Positions 5,646-8,176 of a DNA stretch of 8,176 nucleotides are shown here, piece after piece. The first letter of the stretch is position 1; every line of letters begins with the position of its first letter. The position numbers were made by a program, and so were the translations under genes. The notes below the pieces were generated by a model. That model had not been told where the DNA came from. It saw only the letters and a list, made by a program, of their open reading frames with translations, and made no database searches. The stretch is from Pseudomonadota bacterium (GTDB lineage Bacteria > Pseudomonadota > Gammaproteobacteria > Xanthomonadales > Xanthomonadaceae), in NCBI GenBank assembly GCA_023391775.1, contig JAEWAG010000058.1, forward strand, positions 1 through 8,176. Reading direction: 5' to 3'.

Positions 5646-7502
5646 TCAGTCTGCTGCGCAGCTGCCGGTGCGGACCCGCTGCATCCAGCCGTCCTCGACG
5701 CTGCCATCGCGTCCGTGCACGCGCAACGCCAGGCGGTGGCGGCCGCCCTGGGCCCAGTCCGGCAACGTGCCGCGGACCTGGAAGCCGACATCCGGCTGGC
5801 CCGGGTCGGCATCGCTGCCCCAGTATCCGGCCACGTGCGGCGCCGGCTGCCCGTAGTCGGCCCGCGCCAGCACCCGGCCGTCCAGCAGCAGTTCCACCGC
5901 CCCCACCCCGACACCGTCCTTGAAGGCCCAGCCCCTGGCCTGGAACTGGCAGCCCAGCTCGCCGCCGGCGGCAGGCGCGTCGATCCAGGCCATCGCCGGC
6001 AGCGTGCACTGCCCTTCCGCGCGGCCCGGCGCGAGGGTGAACAGCAGGAAGCGCTGCGCGAGATGATCGATGCCCACCACCCGCGGCGGCGGCAACGGGC
6101 CCAGGCGCTGGCACAGGGCCTGGTAATGGCCCAGCAGGTCCTTGTAGGGCATGTCACTGGCGGAGACGACCAGCAGCGCGGGGGAATCCGGCGGCTCCTC
6201 CTGCAGCAACCCCCACAGCGCCAGCTGCGGGGCACGACCGTGGTGGGCGTTGAGCGGATGCGGCAGCACGCGGATGTCGGCATCGCCCAGGGCAAAGCCC
6301 AGCTCGGCACCGATCTTGAAGTTGTCCGCCAGCAGCACCGTGCCGTTGGGCATGTCGGCCAGGGTGATGCGCACCTCCTCGGCCAGGCGCTCCCAGCCGA
6401 CGAAGTTGCGCGGGTAGTGCTTGCTGCCGGCCAGTTCCTGGCGCACGCCGGGGATGGAGACCGCCAGCAGCCAGCCCAGCGCCAGCAGCCCGCCCAGCGC
6501 GGTGGTGATCCAGGTCGCCCTGCGCCAGCCCCGCGGCCAGGCCTGCAGCAGCAGCGCCGCCATCGGCAGCAGCGCCAGCCAGGCCGGCAGCGGCCAGTGG
6601 AAGCTGACCCGCTCGTTGTCGGTGACGAAGCCCAGCACGAAGATGCCGGCGGCCACGATCACGCCGAACATGCCGAGGAACTGCCACGGCGGCCGCAGCG
6701 CGCGCGGGGGCCGCGCACAGCGCCAGGCCGCCAGCAGCAGCGCGCCCAGCAGCAGCGGCGTGACCACCAGCGCCTGCACCGGCAGGAACAGCAGGCCATC
6801 GGCGTGCAGCGACCAGGGGTGCCGCTCCACGAGCTGGAAGCGCACTCCCGCATCGCCATGCTCCAGGTTCCACAGCAGCAGCGGCGCCCAGGCCAGCAGG
6901 CCCACGGCCAGGGCCAGCAGCACGCGCGGGTCTCCCAGCAGCCGGCGGGCATGCGGCATGCCCAGCAGGACCACGCCGCCGGCCAGCAGCACGCCGCCGA
7001 AGCGGTAGTGGCTCAGCGCCCCCATGGCCAGGCCCAGGCACAGCTCCAGCACCACCGGTGCGGTGACCTGGCGCAGCAGATGGGTGGCCGCATGCAGGCA
7101 CAGCACCGTGGCCACCGCCAGCGGCACGTCGGGCAGGGCCATCACACCCAGCGTGCCGGACAGCGGCATCAGCACCGCCAGGCTGCCGGCATGCCAGCCG
7201 GCCACGGCCCCGAACCAGCGTGCGCCGATGCGCTTCACCCACCACGGCACCAGGGCGCCCAGCAGCAGGAACGGCATGCGCAGCGCCAGCGGATGCTCGC
7301 CACCGATGAAGGTGCCCAGCCGCGCCAGCCACGCGGTCATGCCCGGCAGGTCGGAGTACGCCGGCGCCAGGTGGCGCCCCTCCTGCCAGTAGAACGCCTC
7401 GTCGACGAACAGCGGCAGGCGCGTGGCGACCAGCAGCTTGACCACGCAGGCGATCGTCCAGATCACGAGGAAGGCGCGGCGCGCCCCTGACTCATCCCGC
7501 AT
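5646..7502 (-). CDS. ArnT/PMT-like GT39 membrane glycosyltransferase with C-terminal beta domain
   Basis: A 618-residue inner-membrane protein of the GT-C superfamily (PMT/ArnT type), expected to move a sugar from a polyprenyl-phosphate carrier to an acceptor in the periplasm. After the first helix (about 11-27) comes LFVDEAFYW with Asp34-Glu35, the hallmark acidic pair of the first periplasmic loop. It is followed by YSDLPGMTAWLARLG, where relatives often have an HPP motif. Hydrophobic helices continue to about residue 348. Residues 349-503 look like a soluble domain with alpha/beta character. Residues about 504-610 carry a glycine- and valine-rich pattern (GWAFKDG at 524, VELLLDGRVLARADYG to 551, then GGRHRLALRVHGRDG) that resembles an Ig-like beta-sandwich. 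The ATG at 7502 has GGAG nine bases upstream. The open frame continues to 7787, but that extension runs antisense to moxR and is not protein-like. It is divergent from moxR and upstream of the other two glycosyltransferases. Sugar and acceptor are unknown. Confidence 0.9.
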   Translation of the reverse strand: MRDESGARRAFLVIWTIACVVKLLVATRLPLFVDEAFYWQEGRHLAPAYSDLPGMTAWLARLGTFIGGEHPLALRMPFLLLGALVPWWVKRIGARWFGAVAGWHAGSLAVLMPLSGTLGVMALPDVPLAVATVLCLHAATHLLRQVTAPVVLELCLGLAMGALSHYRFGGVLLAGGVVLLGMPHARRLLGDPRVLLALAVGLLAWAPLLLWNLEHGDAGVRFQLVERHPWSLHADGLLFLPVQALVVTPLLLGALLLAAWRCARPPRALRPPWQFLGMFGVIVAAGIFVLGFVTDNERVSFHWPLPAWLALLPMAALLLQAWPRGWRRATWITTALGGLLALGWLLAVSIPGVRQELAGSKHYPRNFVGWERLAEEVRITLADMPNGTVLLADNFKIGAELGFALGDADIRVLPHPLNAHHGRAPQLALWGLLQEEPPDSPALLVVSASDMPYKDLLGHYQALCQRLGPLPPPRVVGIDHLAQRFLLFTLAPGRAEGQCTLPAMAWIDAPAAGGELGCQFQARGWAFKDGVGVGAVELLLDGRVLARADYGQPAPHVAGYWGSDADPGQPDVGFQVRGTLPDWAQGGRHRLALRVHGRDGSVEDGWMQRVRTGSCAAD

Positions 7503-7504
7503 CC

Positions 7505-7532
7505 CGTTACACTCCAGACCGATCCGGTAACG
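7505..7532. promoter_or_regulatory. Inverted repeat in the 40-base divergent gap
   Basis: CGTTAC and its exact complement GTAACG are separated by 16 bases and nearly fill the space between the divergent GT39 and moxR starts. Spacing and position would suit a shared operator, but six-base arms can occur by chance. A weak plus-strand promoter candidate overlaps it: CTGACT at 7487-7492, a 15-base spacer, and TACACT at 7508-7513. Confidence 0.3.
7512..7515 (-). promoter_or_regulatory. Shine-Dalgarno site of the GT39 gene
   Basis: GGAG on the minus strand, nine bases before the ATG at 7502. It supports that start rather than the longer open frame. Confidence 0.55.
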
Positions 7533-7542
7533 CAGGCATGCG

Positions 7543-8118
<576 letters not shown>

Positions 8119-8176
8119 CGCGCCCTGCTCACCGGCAGCGACCGCCGCGCGCTGATCGCCGGCGCCTCGCCGATGC
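8119..8176 (+). pseudogene. In-frame moxR continuation beyond the stop, cut by the window edge
   Basis: After the TAA at 8116-8118 the same frame continues RALLTGSDRRALIAGASPM to the end of the window. Family members typically have an acidic residue before such an RxLL segment at this point (AERxLL-like, start of the lid region). The stop therefore looks like a nonsense change of a Glu codon inside one ancestral gene. A re-initiation ATG lies in frame at 8173-8175. The remainder is outside the window. Confidence 0.65.

Noticed and set aside
4466..5923. A 485-codon plus-strand open frame opposite the family 2 glycosyltransferase
   Set aside because: Low-complexity, G/H/Q/R-rich translation without motifs. 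It covers a minus-strand gene with intact catalytic motifs.
5508..7490. A 660-codon plus-strand open frame opposite the GT39 gene
   Set aside because: The translation is dominated by Q, H, R, A and G with no domain motif. It is the antisense shadow of a clear membrane glycosyltransferase in GC-rich DNA.
2622..7502. A gtrABC-type serotype-conversion cassette
   Set aside because: No gtrA flippase, no att site, integrase or tRNA is present, and the base composition is like that of the neighbours, so there is no sign of a phage-borne cassette.

Overview
The window is GC-rich, tightly packed chromosomal DNA. Its gene content and protein sequences fit a gammaproteobacterium of the Xanthomonadaceae/Lysobacteraceae group (Lysobacter, Luteimonas, Stenotrophomonas or Xanthomonas type). 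The family placement is inferred from FabH, L32, YceD and YceF sequence character recalled from memory, not from a search. Eight protein-coding genes are supported. I see no tRNA, rRNA, CRISPR array, insertion sequence or phage gene. No stretch without a gene is longer than about 130 bases.

Left part (1-2614): a conserved housekeeping block. On the minus strand run yceD (DUF177, 23S rRNA accumulation), rpmF (ribosomal protein L32) and fabH (ketoacyl-ACP synthase III), in that order of transcription. A near-consensus sigma-70 promoter lies immediately before yceD and predicts an almost leaderless mRNA. The rpmF-fabH gap holds two strong inverted repeats, one just after the rpmF stop and one next to the fabH ribosome-binding site. 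The plsX gene that separates rpmF and fabH in E. coli is absent here. Divergent from yceD is a Maf/YceF-type nucleotide pyrophosphatase on the plus strand.

Middle part (2611-7502): three minus-strand genes for envelope glycan synthesis. In transcription order they are an ArnT/PMT-like GT39 membrane glycosyltransferase with an unusual C-terminal beta-rich domain, a GtrB/DPM-like family 2 glycosyltransferase, and a second large GT-C-like membrane protein. The last two overlap by four bases (GTGA). A reasonable model is that the family 2 enzyme charges a polyprenyl phosphate with a sugar on the cytoplasmic face and one or both GT-C proteins transfer that sugar on the periplasmic face. No flippase is encoded in the window. 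The last gene converges on maf, and both stop codons sit inside one palindrome.

Right part (7503-8176): divergent from the GT39 gene, across only 40 bases, begins a MoxR-type AAA+ ATPase. Its ATPase core is intact through Walker A, Walker B, sensor 1 and the arginine-finger region. It then hits an in-frame TAA at 8116-8118, while recognisable in-frame coding sequence continues to the window edge. This is the clearest anomaly: a truncated or pseudogenised moxR, or a base-call error.
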